Shown piece by piece: positions 45,413-54,802 of a stretch of 64,000 nucleotides of DNA. The stretch covers positions 5,159,501-5,223,500 of the forward strand of contig NZ_CP125380.1 in NCBI RefSeq assembly GCF_034009455.1, in the 5' to 3' direction. The number at the start of each line of letters is the position of its first letter. The stretch's first letter is position 1. Made by a program: the position numbers and the translations under genes. The stretch comes from Pseudomonas sp. P5_109 (GTDB taxonomy: Bacteria > Pseudomonadota > Gammaproteobacteria > Pseudomonadales > Pseudomonadaceae). The notes under the pieces were generated by a model. That model saw nothing but the letters and a program-made list of their open reading frames with translations. It was not told where the DNA came from and searched no databases.

Positions 45413-45639
45413 GCACCAACCGCTGCCCGCACCGGTGTCGGGTAGCGGGCATGCGGATTTGCTCGCGAAAGCGGCACTTGCCGCAACGGCGCCCCTGACT
45501 GACGCACAAAGTTCGCGCATCCAGTAGCGAACATCCCCGATACGACAGCTTTCCCGCCATTACGACGTACTATCGCAAAATGGCACGTCCGCTGCACAGC
45601 CCTCCCCTGAGCTTTCCAAACCACTCAGGGAGCAATCGC

Positions 45640-47004
45640 ATGAACACACAACTCAAACCCACGCTGGGCACATTGCATCTGTGGGGCATCGCGGTCGGGC
45701 TGGTGATTTCCGGGGAGTATTTCGGCTGGAGTTATGGCTGGGGCGTGGCCGGGACTTTGGGCTTCCTGGTGACCTCGTTCATGGTCGCCACCATGTACAC
45801 CTGTTTCATCTTCAGTTTCACCGAACTGACCACCGCCATTCCTCACGCCGGTGGCCCCTTTGCCTACAGCCGTCGAGCCTTTGGCGAAAAAGGCGGATTG
45901 ATCGCCGGGTTGGCGACCTTGATCGAATTCGTCTTCGCTCCACCCGCGATTGCCCTGGCCATCGGTGCCTACCTCAATGTCCAGTTTCCAGCCCTGGACC
46001 CGAAACACGCGGCAGTCGGTGCCTACATCGTGTTCATGGGCCTCAACATCCTCGGCGTGAAACTGGCGGCGACCTTCGAGCTGGTGGTCTGCGTGTTGGC
46101 GGTCGCTGAATTGCTGGTGTTCATGGGCGTGGTCGCTCCGGCCTTCAGCTTCAGCAACTTCGCGCTCAATGGCTGGGCCGGCTCCGACGTGTTCGGTGCT
46201 CCGGCGATTGCCGGGATGTTCGCGGCGATCCCCTTTGCCATCTGGTTCTTCCTCGCCATTGAAGGCGCAGCCATGGCCGCCGAAGAAGCCAAGGACCCGA
46301 AACGCACGATTCCCAAGGCCTACATCAGCGGTATCTTGACCCTGGTGTTGCTGGCGATGGGTGTGATGTTTTTCGCCGGTGGCGTCGGCGACTGGCGCAC
46401 CCTGTCGAACATCAACGACCCGCTGCCGCAAGCGATGAAGACCGTGGTAGGCGAAAGCTCGGGCTGGCTGCACATGCTGGTGTGGATCGGCCTGTTCGGC
46501 CTGGTAGCGAGTTTCCACGGGATCATCCTCGGCTACTCGCGGCAGTTCTTCGCCCTCGCCCGGGCCGGTTACCTGCCGGCGTCCCTGGCCAGATTGTCGC
46601 GTTTTCAAACCCCGCACCGGGCGATCATCGCCGGCGGTGTCATCGGCATCGCTGCCATCTACAGCGACGGTCTGATCAACCTCGGCGGCATGACGCTGAC
46701 CGCCGCGATGATCACCATGGCCGTGTTCGGCGCCATCGTGATGTACATCATGAGCATGCTCAGCCTGTTCAAACTGCGTAAAACCGAGCCAAACCTGGAG
46801 CGCACCTTCCGCGCCCCCTGCTACCCGCTGGTGCCGTTCATTGCATTGATGCTGGCGGTGGTGTGCCTGATTGCGATGGCCTGGTTCAACACCTTGATCG
46901 GCCTGATCTTCCTGGGCTTCATGGCGGCTGGTTTCGTGTACTTCACGCTCACCGCGCAATTGCGCGCCGACGCACCGGCGGATGCGATGCTGACCGGACT
47001 TTGA
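45640..47004 (+). CDS. eat: Ethanolamine permease-type APC transporter
   Basis: About 454 residues from the ATG at 45640, preceded by 'cagggagcaatcgc'. Twelve membrane segments of the amino acid/polyamine/organocation family: 'WGIAVGLVISGEYFGWSYGW' and 'IPFAIWFFLAIEGAAMAAEE', then 'SFHGIILGYSRQFFALARAG'. The GEYFGWSYGW start is characteristic of Eat-like ethanolamine permeases. No ethanolamine lyase genes are close by, so the substrate rests on family similarity. Confidence 0.9.
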   Translation: MNTQLKPTLGTLHLWGIAVGLVISGEYFGWSYGWGVAGTLGFLVTSFMVATMYTCFIFSFTELTTAIPHAGGPFAYSRRAFGEKGGLIAGLATLIEFVFAPPAIALAIGAYLNVQFPALDPKHAAVGAYIVFMGLNILGVKLAATFELVVCVLAVAELLVFMGVVAPAFSFSNFALNGWAGSDVFGAPAIAGMFAAIPFAIWFFLAIEGAAMAAEEAKDPKRTIPKAYISGILTLVLLAMGVMFFAGGVGDWRTLSNINDPLPQAMKTVVGESSGWLHMLVWIGLFGLVASFHGIILGYSRQFFALARAGYLPASLARLSRFQTPHRAIIAGGVIGIAAIYSDGLINLGGMTLTAAMITMAVFGAIVMYIMSMLSLFKLRKTEPNLERTFRAPCYPLVPFIALMLAVVCLIAMAWFNTLIGLIFLGFMAAGFVYFTLTAQLRADAPADAMLTGL

Positions 47005-47146
47005 AAGCGTTCGAGTGGACCTTGAACAACAGGCATAGAATGAGGATGAAAGCGATGGAACTGCGATAAAACCCCATCACTCAAAGTGGTATGCACGATC
47101 GGTTGGCGAACCCTCGCCGAACCGCCTGCTTTTCAAGGAGAGTCCT

Positions 47147-47314
47147 ATGCCCTGGTATGCCTGGTTGATTCTGGTCGTTGCCATCGGCTCGATCGTTGGT
47201 GGTCTGATGATGCTGCGCGACACCGCCAACAAGGTCGAACTGACCGAAGAGCAACGTAAGCGCGTCGCCGAACGCAATGCGGAAATGGACGCCAAGGAAG
47301 CGCAGGACCGCTGA
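47147..47314 (+). CDS. DUF2897 small membrane protein
   Basis: A 55-residue protein starting 'MPWYAWLILVVAIGSIVGGL', with an AAGGAGAG ribosome site. One hydrophobic helix is followed by a charged coiled coil ('VELTEEQRKRVAERNAEMDA'). The pattern is DUF2897. It lies on the plus strand with its own terminator 5 bases past the stop; longer reading frames on the opposite strand are shadows. Confidence 0.85.
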   Translation: MPWYAWLILVVAIGSIVGGLMMLRDTANKVELTEEQRKRVAERNAEMDAKEAQDR

Positions 47315-47317
47315 ATG

Positions 47318-47351
47318 AAAACCCCGCCTGCAACGGCGGGGTTTATTTTTT
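47318..47351 (+). terminator. Rho-independent terminator of the DUF2897 gene
   Basis: Stem 'aaccccgcc' / 'ggcggggtt' with a small loop, followed by T-rich sequence. Confidence 0.9.
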
Positions 47352-47460
47352 GCGTGAAAACTGCCTGAAATCATGCGGCTTTGTACCGATATCGAAGCAT
47401 CTGCATGTTCTTTAGAAGTAGAAGTACAGTCACCATGCAATTTTCATTGGTTAATATGGG

Positions 47461-47474
47461 CCGCATTGATGCGG
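47461..47474. promoter_or_regulatory. Candidate TetR operator palindrome
   Basis: The perfect 14-base palindrome 'ccgcattgatgcgg' (arms of six, two-base centre) lies directly before the ribosome site of the TetR gene, a common autoregulatory position. Sequence only; not tested. Confidence 0.4.
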
Positions 47475-47483
47475 AGATATCAG

Positions 47484-48041
47484 ATGCGTTACTCGCAGGA
47501 CCATAAAGCCCAGACCCACCAACGCATTATCAAGGAAGCTTCAGCGCGATTTCGACGCGACGGTATCGGCGCGACCGGGCTGCAACCCCTGATGAAAGCG
47601 CTGGGCTTGACCCACGGTGGCTTTTATTCGCACTTCAAGTCCAAAGACGAACTGGTAGAAAAAGCCTTGCAAGAGGCTGGCGTACAAGTCGACGGGTTGT
47701 GCGCGCAAATCTTCGCCGAGGAACACCCACTCGAAACCTTCATCGACACCTATCTGTCCGAATGGCATCAAACCTCCCCCCACGAAGGCTGTCCGCTGCC
47801 AACCATTTCCTCGGAACTGGGCCTGCGTGGTCAACCGAGCCCAACCAGCGACGTCGTGCTCCAGGCGCGACTCGATCAGATCCGCAACACCCTTGACGGC
47901 GAAGGCACCCCAAACCGCAGCATCGTCATCATGTCGACGCTGGTCGGCGCCTTGCTGTTATCGCGCAGCGTTGCAGACGCCGAATTTGCCCAAAGGATTC
48001 TCGACGTCGCACGCGAACATCTCAAACACTCACAGGATTAA
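47484..48041 (+). CDS. TetR/AcrR-family transcriptional regulator
   Basis: About 185 residues from the ATG at 47484, with GGAG seven bases upstream. N-terminal helix-turn-helix 'TGLQPLMKALGLTHGGFYSH' with 'FKSKDELVEKALQEAGVQVD' is the TetR signature in the subgroup near AcrR/NemR-like repressors. The C-terminal effector domain has no recognised ligand. It converges with the ketoacyl-synthase gene with a four-base overlap, and the SDR gene follows on that strand. Confidence 0.9.
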   Translation: MRYSQDHKAQTHQRIIKEASARFRRDGIGATGLQPLMKALGLTHGGFYSHFKSKDELVEKALQEAGVQVDGLCAQIFAEEHPLETFIDTYLSEWHQTSPHEGCPLPTISSELGLRGQPSPTSDVVLQARLDQIRNTLDGEGTPNRSIVIMSTLVGALLLSRSVADAEFAQRILDVAREHLKHSQD

Positions 48042-49312
48042 CCCTGCCAACGCTTGAACAGCACACTGGCATTGACCCCGCCAAATCCGAAGCCGTTGGA
48101 CAACGCGTATTCGATGGCCATCGGCCGCGCGCTACCATGAACGATGTCGACACCTTCAGAGGCAGGGTCCGGGTTCTCGAAATTGAGCGTCGCCGGCACG
48201 ATCTGGTCGCGGATCGCCAGCAGCGTAAAGATCGCTTCAAGTCCACCCGCTGCACCGAGCAAATGCCCGGTCGCCGACTTGGTCGAAGTCACAGCGATAC
48301 CATTTTGCGCGCCGAACAATGCCTTGATCGCCGCCAGTTCCCCCAGATCCCCCACCGGAGTCGAGGTTGCATGAGCATTCAGATGCTGGACCTGAGCCGG
48401 TGAAACACCGGCCTGCGCCAATGCCAACGACATCGCTCGCCGCGCACCGCTGCCATCCTCCGGGCCGGCGGTCAGGTGATAGGCATCGGCGCTGGTGCCG
48501 TAGCCGACCAGCTCCGCCAGTGGTTGAGCGCCGCGAGCCAGCGCATGGTCCAGAGACTCGATGACCAGCAGCCCGGCCCCTTCCCCCATGACAAAACCGT
48601 CGCGGCCGCTGTCGAAAGGTCGCGAAGCGCGCTCGGGCGTTTCGTTGTAGCCGCTGGACAAGGCGCGAGCCGCCGCGAACCCGGCAAGGCTGACCCGATC
48701 GATCGCCGCTTCCGCACCACCGCACACCGCGATATCCGCCTCACCGACGCGAATCAGCCGCGCCGCGTCGCCAATCGCCTGAACCCCGGCAGCGCATGCC
48801 GTGACCGGCGCGCCTAGAGGCCCCTTGAAGCCATGCTGGATCGACACATGACCTGCCGCAAGATTGACCAGAAATGAAGGAATAGTGAATGGAGACAAAC
48901 GTCTCGGGCCACGGCTATCGGTGGTACGCACCGCGTCGGCAATCGCGCCGAAACCACCCACGCCTGAACCGATGATGGTAGCCGTACGCTCCTGGGCATT
49001 GGCGTCCAGCGCTTGCCAGCCGGCTTGCTCCAGTGCCTGACGTGCGGCCTCCATGGCGAACAGGATGAAGCGGTCCATCTTCTTCTGTTCCTTGGGCGGG
49101 GTTGCCCGATCGGGGTCGAAACCCGCCTGCGGATCATCAGCCAGCGTCGGCACCGCACCGCCGACCTTGGCCGGCAGATCGGCAACCACCTCATCCGGCA
49201 GATTGCGCAGCCCGGAACGCCCGGCCAGCAGCCGCTCCCAGACAACCTCAACACCACTGCCCAGCGGCGACACCAGGCCCATGCCCGTTACAACCACACG
49301 ACGATCTTTCAT
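48038..49312 (-). CDS. Beta-ketoacyl-ACP synthase II (FabF-like)
   Basis: About 424 residues from the ATG at 49312 ('MKDRRVVVTGMGLVSPLGSG'). The KAS II catalytic residues are in place: Cys in 'APVTACAAGVQAIGDA', His in 'LNAHATSTPVGDLGE' and His in 'STKSATGHLLGAAGGLEAIF'. A standard condensing enzyme with no chain-specific insert obvious. It is not in a fatty-acid operon, so it may be a dedicated enzyme for a secondary acyl chain, perhaps with the SDR gene that precedes it in the transcript. Confidence 0.93.
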   Translation of the reverse strand: MKDRRVVVTGMGLVSPLGSGVEVVWERLLAGRSGLRNLPDEVVADLPAKVGGAVPTLADDPQAGFDPDRATPPKEQKKMDRFILFAMEAARQALEQAGWQALDANAQERTATIIGSGVGGFGAIADAVRTTDSRGPRRLSPFTIPSFLVNLAAGHVSIQHGFKGPLGAPVTACAAGVQAIGDAARLIRVGEADIAVCGGAEAAIDRVSLAGFAAARALSSGYNETPERASRPFDSGRDGFVMGEGAGLLVIESLDHALARGAQPLAELVGYGTSADAYHLTAGPEDGSGARRAMSLALAQAGVSPAQVQHLNAHATSTPVGDLGELAAIKALFGAQNGIAVTSTKSATGHLLGAAGGLEAIFTLLAIRDQIVPATLNFENPDPASEGVDIVHGSARPMAIEYALSNGFGFGGVNASVLFKRWQG

Positions 49313-49343
49313 ACCACACACACCTCGAGCCAATTGATGGCGC

Positions 49344-50138
49344 TTACCGATAACGTTCAGCGGCTTTGCTTTTGGAAAGGTTAGGCGCCATCACAAGGCG
49401 CGCCGCCACGAACGCATCCCAATCCGCCGCATCGGGCAACGAAGGAATGGTGATCAATTCACCCTGATCAAGCCCCGACAATGCAGCATCGACCATCTCA
49501 CCCGCCTCCATCACCATGTCCGCGGGAATCTGCGACGCATCGATGCCTGAGCGCTCCCAGATCTCGGTTCGCGTCACGCCGGGCAGCACCGCCTGGATCT
49601 TCACCCCGGTACCATCCAGTTCGGCGTTCAACGATTGAGTCAGGCTCAACACATAGGCCTTGCTGGCGCTGTAAGTCGCGTTGAAACGCTCGGGAAACAA
49701 TGCCACCACCGAGGCAATATTGATAATCGTGCCGCGCCCGGCCTTGGTAAAACTGGCTGCAGCCGCCGAGGCCAACCGCGTGACAGCGGTGATGTTCAAC
49801 TGAATCATTCGCTCCATCTGATCGGTATCGGCATTGGCCAATAACCCGTCCGCCGCTATGCCGGCGTTGTTGAGCAACAGACTGATACTTGAATCGCTGC
49901 GCAGCCGCTGCTCGAGCTGCAGCACGTCGGCTTTTTGGGTCAGATCCGCCTTCAGCACTTCAACCTTGACCCCATATTCCGAGCGTAGCTTGCTCGCCGC
50001 CGCTTCCAGTCGCTGCTCATCGCGAGCCACCAGCAACAAATCAAAACCACGGGCTGCCAACCGCTCAGCGTAAACCGCCCCGATACCGGAAGAAGCGCCG
50101 GTGACGAGGGCCGTACCTTGGGACTGAACTGAATTCAT
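49344..50138 (-). CDS. Short-chain dehydrogenase/reductase
   Basis: 264 residues, classical SDR: cofactor motif 'TGASSGIGAVYAERLAARG', 'LLNNAGIAADG' (NNAG), catalytic Ser in 'IINIASVVALFPERF' and 'YSASKAYVLSLTQSLNAELD' (YxxxK). It precedes the FabF-like gene by 31 bases and both are transcribed away from the wzz region. A palindrome 'attatagtcataat' (50204-50217) is upstream and could be a regulatory site. The substrate may be a 3-ketoacyl group, given its partner. Confidence 0.9.
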   Translation of the reverse strand: MNSVQSQGTALVTGASSGIGAVYAERLAARGFDLLLVARDEQRLEAAASKLRSEYGVKVEVLKADLTQKADVLQLEQRLRSDSSISLLLNNAGIAADGLLANADTDQMERMIQLNITAVTRLASAAAASFTKAGRGTIINIASVVALFPERFNATYSASKAYVLSLTQSLNAELDGTGVKIQAVLPGVTRTEIWERSGIDASQIPADMVMEAGEMVDAALSGLDQGELITIPSLPDAADWDAFVAARLVMAPNLSKSKAAERYR

Positions 50139-50203
50139 GACGGTGCTCCTGAAGGATGCTGAAAGACGCCTGACGCCAAAGCACTTCGGCGCAAGCGGTT
50201 TTT

Positions 50204-50217
50204 ATTATAGTCATAAT
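50204..50217. promoter_or_regulatory. Candidate operator upstream of the SDR gene
   Basis: 'attat-agtc-ataat' is a 14-base inverted repeat 66 bases upstream of the SDR start codon, in AT-rich sequence. It differs from the palindrome upstream of the TetR gene, so I do not claim both are sites of the same regulator. Confidence 0.3.
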
Positions 50218-50628
50218 TCAAATAAAACATGATAGACGTAATTTATTTTTCCCGAGAAACGGTCGGCTCTCCTCGGTGGCCCGGCCAGAATGAGAGTAGA
50301 CCCTGAACGAACACGAAACAGCACCGAGCCCAGGCGATGGAGTGAACGGTATTGCGGGCCGACCGATAAGGGATGGGGTGGATGAACAGAGCGCTTTCAA
50401 CGGTAACCGAGGGACAGGAGTCGCATGCTTCGAACCCGTCCCTGAAGGTATCGAAGCGACGCCTGATCCGCCTGCGCTCGTATCTGCGAGCCTTTCTCAC
50501 CCTTGCTGTTTGGTATCAAATGCAGGAAAATCCAAAAAAATTTAACCAGATGTAAATTTTTCCAACCTGGATGACGATTATTTTCCAGATACACTTTGGA
50601 GCGTCTGTCCAAACTTTCAGAGCGCGTG
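50218..50628. other. Non-coding region before the wzz-like gene
   Basis: The 411 bases have no supported gene. From about 50500 the composition becomes AT-rich (poly-A and poly-T tracts such as 'tccaaaaaaatttaacc' at 50530-50546), and this low-GC character continues into the Wzz-like gene. A promoter is likely here, but no clear -35/-10 pair is certain. Confidence 0.5.
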
Positions 50629-51909
50629 ATGAACATTCCAGTAAATACAATTAATACCCCCGGACACGAAGTTGCTGAAGTAAAGGAGCTTATTGGTAGC
50701 CTCTGGAGCCAACGGGCGATTGTTTTACTGTTTACTGCACTGACTGTTACTGCCTCTATTGCTTATGCCCTATTGGCAACACCGGAATATGAAGTTGAAA
50801 CTACTGTTCGACCTGTTCCACTGGCCGACCTGGACGAGCTAAATGAGTCCGGACTTTACAAAATCCTGCCAAATGACGCACTGAATAACATCGGCTCGTC
50901 AATGCAGTCTTATGATGTCCGCCTGAAGTTCTTCCAGGCCAACCCACAGTTCCTTGCACCATTGCAGGCACCTGGGCAATCCATTGAAGAAACATTTGAG
51001 AAGTTCAACGAAAAAGCATTTTCGCTTGAAAAAATCGACCCTAAAAAAAGCTCCAGCCTTACCGAAGCCGTTGGCCTTAGTCTCAGATACCCTCAGGGTG
51101 TAGATGGTGTAGGCATCTTGAAAGCCTTTACCGACTTCGTCGTTAAAGTCGAAAAAGAAAAAGCTGCCGCGAACCTGAAAACACTGGTTGCCAACCGTAT
51201 CGACAACGTAGAAAAGAAGCTGGAGTCAAAAAAATCCGTCTATGAGGCGGAAAAAGACTCAAAAATTGCCCACTTGCTGGAAAAAGACAAGTTAAAGAAA
51301 CAAACACTTCAAGACGAACTCAAAGCACTGCGTCAACAACTGCAAAGCCGCAGACAAAACCGCATCAAAGAGCTTGATGAAGCGATCGTCATCGCCAAGA
51401 AACTCGGCATTGTAAAACCCACCACGCCCTCGGCACTGGGAGATGGAGAGCAGGCACATCAGGGCAACATGATCCGCACGGAAGTCAACAATCAGAAAAT
51501 ACCGCTGTACTTCCTGGGACAGGCGGCACTGGAAGCAGAACGCGCCACCTTGGTAGCTCGTACTTCCGATGACTTCACCGAGCCGCGCATTGATGATATT
51601 CAAAAAGAACTCAGCCTGCTGGCTACAAACCGTGAAGCGGCACTGCTCAAGGAGCGGGATCATCCTGAGTTGTTTCTCAAGGAGTTTGCAGATATTAGCG
51701 GAGAGTTGACTCACCTGAAACAGCTGAGTGTAAACTTCGATCAATTCAACCTGGTTCAAGTTGATAAAGATGCGACAGCACCTCAAGCGCCTATAAAACC
51801 GAAGAAAGCCCTGATCGTTGGATTTGGTCTGATCTTTGGATTCATTCTCGGCGTGGGTGTCGCGATTCTTCGTCGCGCCCTGCTTTCAATGCATACATCT
51901 CGTCGTTAA
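50629..51909 (+). CDS. O-antigen/polysaccharide chain-length determinant (Wzz/FepE-like)
   Basis: About 426 residues from the ATG at 50629. It starts 'MNIPVNTINTPGHEVAEVKE' and has two membrane helices ('AIVLLFTALTVTASIAYALL' at about 30-50 and 'KKALIVGFGLIFGFILGVGV' near the end), with a long helical periplasmic domain between them, including coiled-coil stretches ('LLEKDKLKKQTLQDELKALR'). This is the Wzz/FepE/Etk-N type; its length exceeds the usual ~340 residues and fits the FepE or Wzz2 class that sets longer chains. Base composition is AT-richer than its neighbours. Confidence 0.88.
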   Translation: MNIPVNTINTPGHEVAEVKELIGSLWSQRAIVLLFTALTVTASIAYALLATPEYEVETTVRPVPLADLDELNESGLYKILPNDALNNIGSSMQSYDVRLKFFQANPQFLAPLQAPGQSIEETFEKFNEKAFSLEKIDPKKSSSLTEAVGLSLRYPQGVDGVGILKAFTDFVVKVEKEKAAANLKTLVANRIDNVEKKLESKKSVYEAEKDSKIAHLLEKDKLKKQTLQDELKALRQQLQSRRQNRIKELDEAIVIAKKLGIVKPTTPSALGDGEQAHQGNMIRTEVNNQKIPLYFLGQAALEAERATLVARTSDDFTEPRIDDIQKELSLLATNREAALLKERDHPELFLKEFADISGELTHLKQLSVNFDQFNLVQVDKDATAPQAPIKPKKALIVGFGLIFGFILGVGVAILRRALLSMHTSRR

Positions 51910-52060
51910 TTGTCGATAGCTGCGCTTGCTCTGCAAGCGCAGCCAAACTTGAGCTATCGCTTCAGTGCCTGCCTTTATCGCCTCAAAAACCAACATCGCT
52001 TGTTAAACGACCCAACTAGTCGAATACGCGATACACAAAAAATGGTTAACGACCGACAAC

Positions 52061-53470
52061 TTATTTGCGCAGCGTCTCTGGTGGAGTGATCGCTTGATCA
52101 TTCCCACTCAACCAGACATTGACGTTCTCGACGCTTTCTTGCGACAACTTTCCAGCCCAGCGATTCAGGATAAACAGGTTGGTTATAAAGTCGTACTGAG
52201 TCTTGAGCAGATCGCGACGTGCCGTGAACTCGTTCTGCACCGCCGTCAATACATCCACGGCATTGACCACGCCGTAGGTGAATGCCTTCTCTGCTGCAAT
52301 GCGCGACTGCTCGGCCGACGCCAGTGCATTGCGATTGGCATGAATCTTTTCCACGCTTGAGTCTGCAGTCAAATACGCGTTAGTCGTTTCCTTGACCACC
52401 TGACGACGTGTCGCCACCAATTGCTGTTCCGCGGTGAGTTGATCCTGATACAACTGCCTTACCCGCGCGGACGTCGCGCCACCGCTATAGATCGGAATCT
52501 GTACCCCTACACCCGCGACATAGCTGTCGGTCTGCGGCGCCAACGAATTGTTGTAACCCTCGTTGGTCTGTTGTGCGCTCAGGTTCAGATTGACCGTAGG
52601 ATAGTGCCCGCCCTTACCGGCGCGCAGGGCAGCCTCGGCAGCCTCCTGAGCGTTTTCACTGGCCTTGATTGCCGGATTATCAGCGATCGCCAAATTTACC
52701 CAACTCTCCAGGCTTTCGGCGGACACCCTCAATTCGACGTCATTACGCACACGGCTCAGCTTCTCCTTGACCGGCCGTCCGATAATTTCCGACAACGCAA
52801 CACGGCTCAGACTGGACTGGTTACGCGCATCGACTTCCTGGGCAGCCAACGAATCGACTCGAGCCTGTAGATCCAGCAGATCGGTAACCATCGCCAGTTG
52901 TTTGCTGTAAAGCGCACTGACCCTGTCGAGGTTTTTCTGGGTAGCCCTGCGTTCGGCCTGCACCAATTCAAGTTCATCATCGGCAGCCAGTGCAGCGAAG
53001 TAACGCTGCGCAAGATCCACCGTGGCCTCGGCCTGAGCCTCCTTTGATTCGGAGTCCGCCTGCTTTGCCAGGCTTTTGAAGTGCTGGTAGTTTTCCCAGG
53101 CAGCCTTGTTATACAAAGGCTGGGTCAACCCCACCGAATAATTGCGGCTGTTGAAGGCCTCGTCGATCTGAAGGTTGGTCTGCTTGATCCGGTTGAAACC
53201 GGCGTTAGCCGTCACCGAGGGCAACAGACTGCCAAATGCCTGGTTTTGCTGTTCGACCCCGGATTGAGCCTTGGAGTAAGAAGCGAGCACCCGAGGATCT
53301 TCCAGGCGTGACTCGCGATACAACTGCATCAAGTCAACCGAGTAATTCTGTTTACTGACCGAAGCCGTAGGCGGTGTCGTGATGGAGGAGCGGGCGATGG
53401 GCGCTTCGGTCGCGTGGACAGGCAATGCCATCGAACCCAACACCAGGCAGGGAAACAAACGCACAATCAC
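52061..53470 (-). CDS. Type I secretion outer-membrane protein (TolC family)
   Basis: 469 residues with a signal peptide ('VRLFPCLVLGSMALPVHA'). Two TolC repeats of coiled coils are visible: 'LMQLYRESRLEDPRVLASYS' and 'AFNSRNYSVGLTQPLYNKAA' in the first, 'PQTDSYVAGVGVQIPIYSGG' in the second. It forms the outer channel of the exporter with the HlyD and ABC proteins upstream on the same strand; its start overlaps the HlyD stop by four bases. Closest in type to AprF/PrtF. Confidence 0.94.
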   Translation of the reverse strand: MIVRLFPCLVLGSMALPVHATEAPIARSSITTPPTASVSKQNYSVDLMQLYRESRLEDPRVLASYSKAQSGVEQQNQAFGSLLPSVTANAGFNRIKQTNLQIDEAFNSRNYSVGLTQPLYNKAAWENYQHFKSLAKQADSESKEAQAEATVDLAQRYFAALAADDELELVQAERRATQKNLDRVSALYSKQLAMVTDLLDLQARVDSLAAQEVDARNQSSLSRVALSEIIGRPVKEKLSRVRNDVELRVSAESLESWVNLAIADNPAIKASENAQEAAEAALRAGKGGHYPTVNLNLSAQQTNEGYNNSLAPQTDSYVAGVGVQIPIYSGGATSARVRQLYQDQLTAEQQLVATRRQVVKETTNAYLTADSSVEKIHANRNALASAEQSRIAAEKAFTYGVVNAVDVLTAVQNEFTARRDLLKTQYDFITNLFILNRWAGKLSQESVENVNVWLSGNDQAITPPETLRK

Positions 53471-54789
53471 TCCTCGATCATCGACTGGGCGATAACGGTA
53501 CGTGCCGGCTGCATCAAGTACTGCAACATGGTGCGCTCTCCGGTGTTGATCAATACGTCCGCTGGCATGCCCGCCAACAGCTTGCGATCACCCAGTTTGC
53601 GCGCCCCTTCCAGAGTCACGCTGACCCGGGCCAGGTAATACGGCGCACTGGTTTTCTCATTGATCAAGCGGTCGCCGGACACACTCGTCACCCGACCTTC
53701 GATGACGGGTGTAGTGGCCGTGTTGAAGGCGCTGAAGCGGATGTCCGCCAACTTGCCGATAGCGATTCGATCGATGTCATTGGGCGAGACCTGCGCCTCG
53801 ACCACCAGATCGGAAACCGATGGAACGATATCCAGTAACGGGGTTGCGGGGCGCACAACGCCACCGATGGTGTGAACCGTCATGCCGATCACCATCCCGT
53901 CTTCCGGAGCGCGGATAACCACCCTGCTCAGGCGATCCTCCAGCGCCGAGGCTTTTTCCTGCAAGTCGTAGGCCTTGGTCTGGGTCTCTGCCAACTGCTT
54001 GGTAACGTCGGCGTTAAAGTCCTTGTCGATCTGCAGGATCTGCAACTGGGTTTCGTTGATCTGCAACCGGGTCTTGATGTTTGTCGAGCGGTGATCCGCC
54101 ACTTCAGACTTGAGCATGTCCAACTTGCGCGCCTGCTCCAGCATCCGCTGCTTGTCGACAAAACCCTGGGCCAGCAATTCTTTCAATTCGGCAATTTCGC
54201 CGCTATAGGATTCCTGCAAGTTGGTCTTGGTACCGATCATGGTGTCGGTTCCCTTGATTTGCTGATTCAACTGACCAATACGCTCTTGCAGTACCGCGAT
54301 CTGCCCAAGTCGCGAGCTACGCCGTGCGTTGAACACCTGAGTCTCGCCGTAACGCGCCTCGGAACTGCGCTGACTGTCGGAGTTGAGATCATTAGGGAAC
54401 GCGATCGTCGACAGGTCATCCCGCTCGGCAAGCAAGCGCGCCTCCATTGTCCTGGCAGCGATTAGCTGGCTGCGGGTCATCTCGTACTCGGAGCGCAATT
54501 GAGCGTCATCGAGCACGATGATCGGGTCACCTTTTTTCACCACATCGCCATCATGGGCGAGCAGGTCCTTGACGATGCCGCCCTCCAGATGCTGCACCGT
54601 CTTGCGATACGTTTGCACGGTAACGACGCCTGGCGCGTAAGCCGCGCCGTCGAGCGGAGCAAGCGCCGCCCATCCGCCAAACAGGCCGAACGTCACGAAT
54701 ACAATGAGAAATCCTTTACGGCGTACGGATCCGTCGGACGTGGGCAGATCCGCGAAAGTATCGGCAGGAGTAGTGAGCGTGCGATTCAT
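53467..54789 (-). CDS. Type I secretion periplasmic adaptor (HlyD family)
   Basis: About 440 residues from the ATG at 54789 ('MNRTLTTPADTFADLPTSDG'). One membrane helix ('GFLIVFVTFGLFGGWAALAP'), the lipoyl half ('VQHLEGGIVKDLLAHDGDVV'), a long coiled coil (about residues 130-300), then the second lipoyl/beta-barrel half ('VVIRAPEDGMVIGMTVHTIG'). This is the AprE/PrtE-type adaptor. It starts 13 bases after the ABC gene stop. Confidence 0.95.
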   Translation of the reverse strand: MNRTLTTPADTFADLPTSDGSVRRKGFLIVFVTFGLFGGWAALAPLDGAAYAPGVVTVQTYRKTVQHLEGGIVKDLLAHDGDVVKKGDPIIVLDDAQLRSEYEMTRSQLIAARTMEARLLAERDDLSTIAFPNDLNSDSQRSSEARYGETQVFNARRSSRLGQIAVLQERIGQLNQQIKGTDTMIGTKTNLQESYSGEIAELKELLAQGFVDKQRMLEQARKLDMLKSEVADHRSTNIKTRLQINETQLQILQIDKDFNADVTKQLAETQTKAYDLQEKASALEDRLSRVVIRAPEDGMVIGMTVHTIGGVVRPATPLLDIVPSVSDLVVEAQVSPNDIDRIAIGKLADIRFSAFNTATTPVIEGRVTSVSGDRLINEKTSAPYYLARVSVTLEGARKLGDRKLLAGMPADVLINTGERTMLQYLMQPARTVIAQSMIEE

Positions 54790-54802
54790 CGATAACTTCC
54801 TG

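Noticed and set aside
45625..46959. Minus-strand frame opposite the permease gene
   Set aside because: His/Gln/Asp-rich shadow typical of an antisense frame to a hydrophobic protein.
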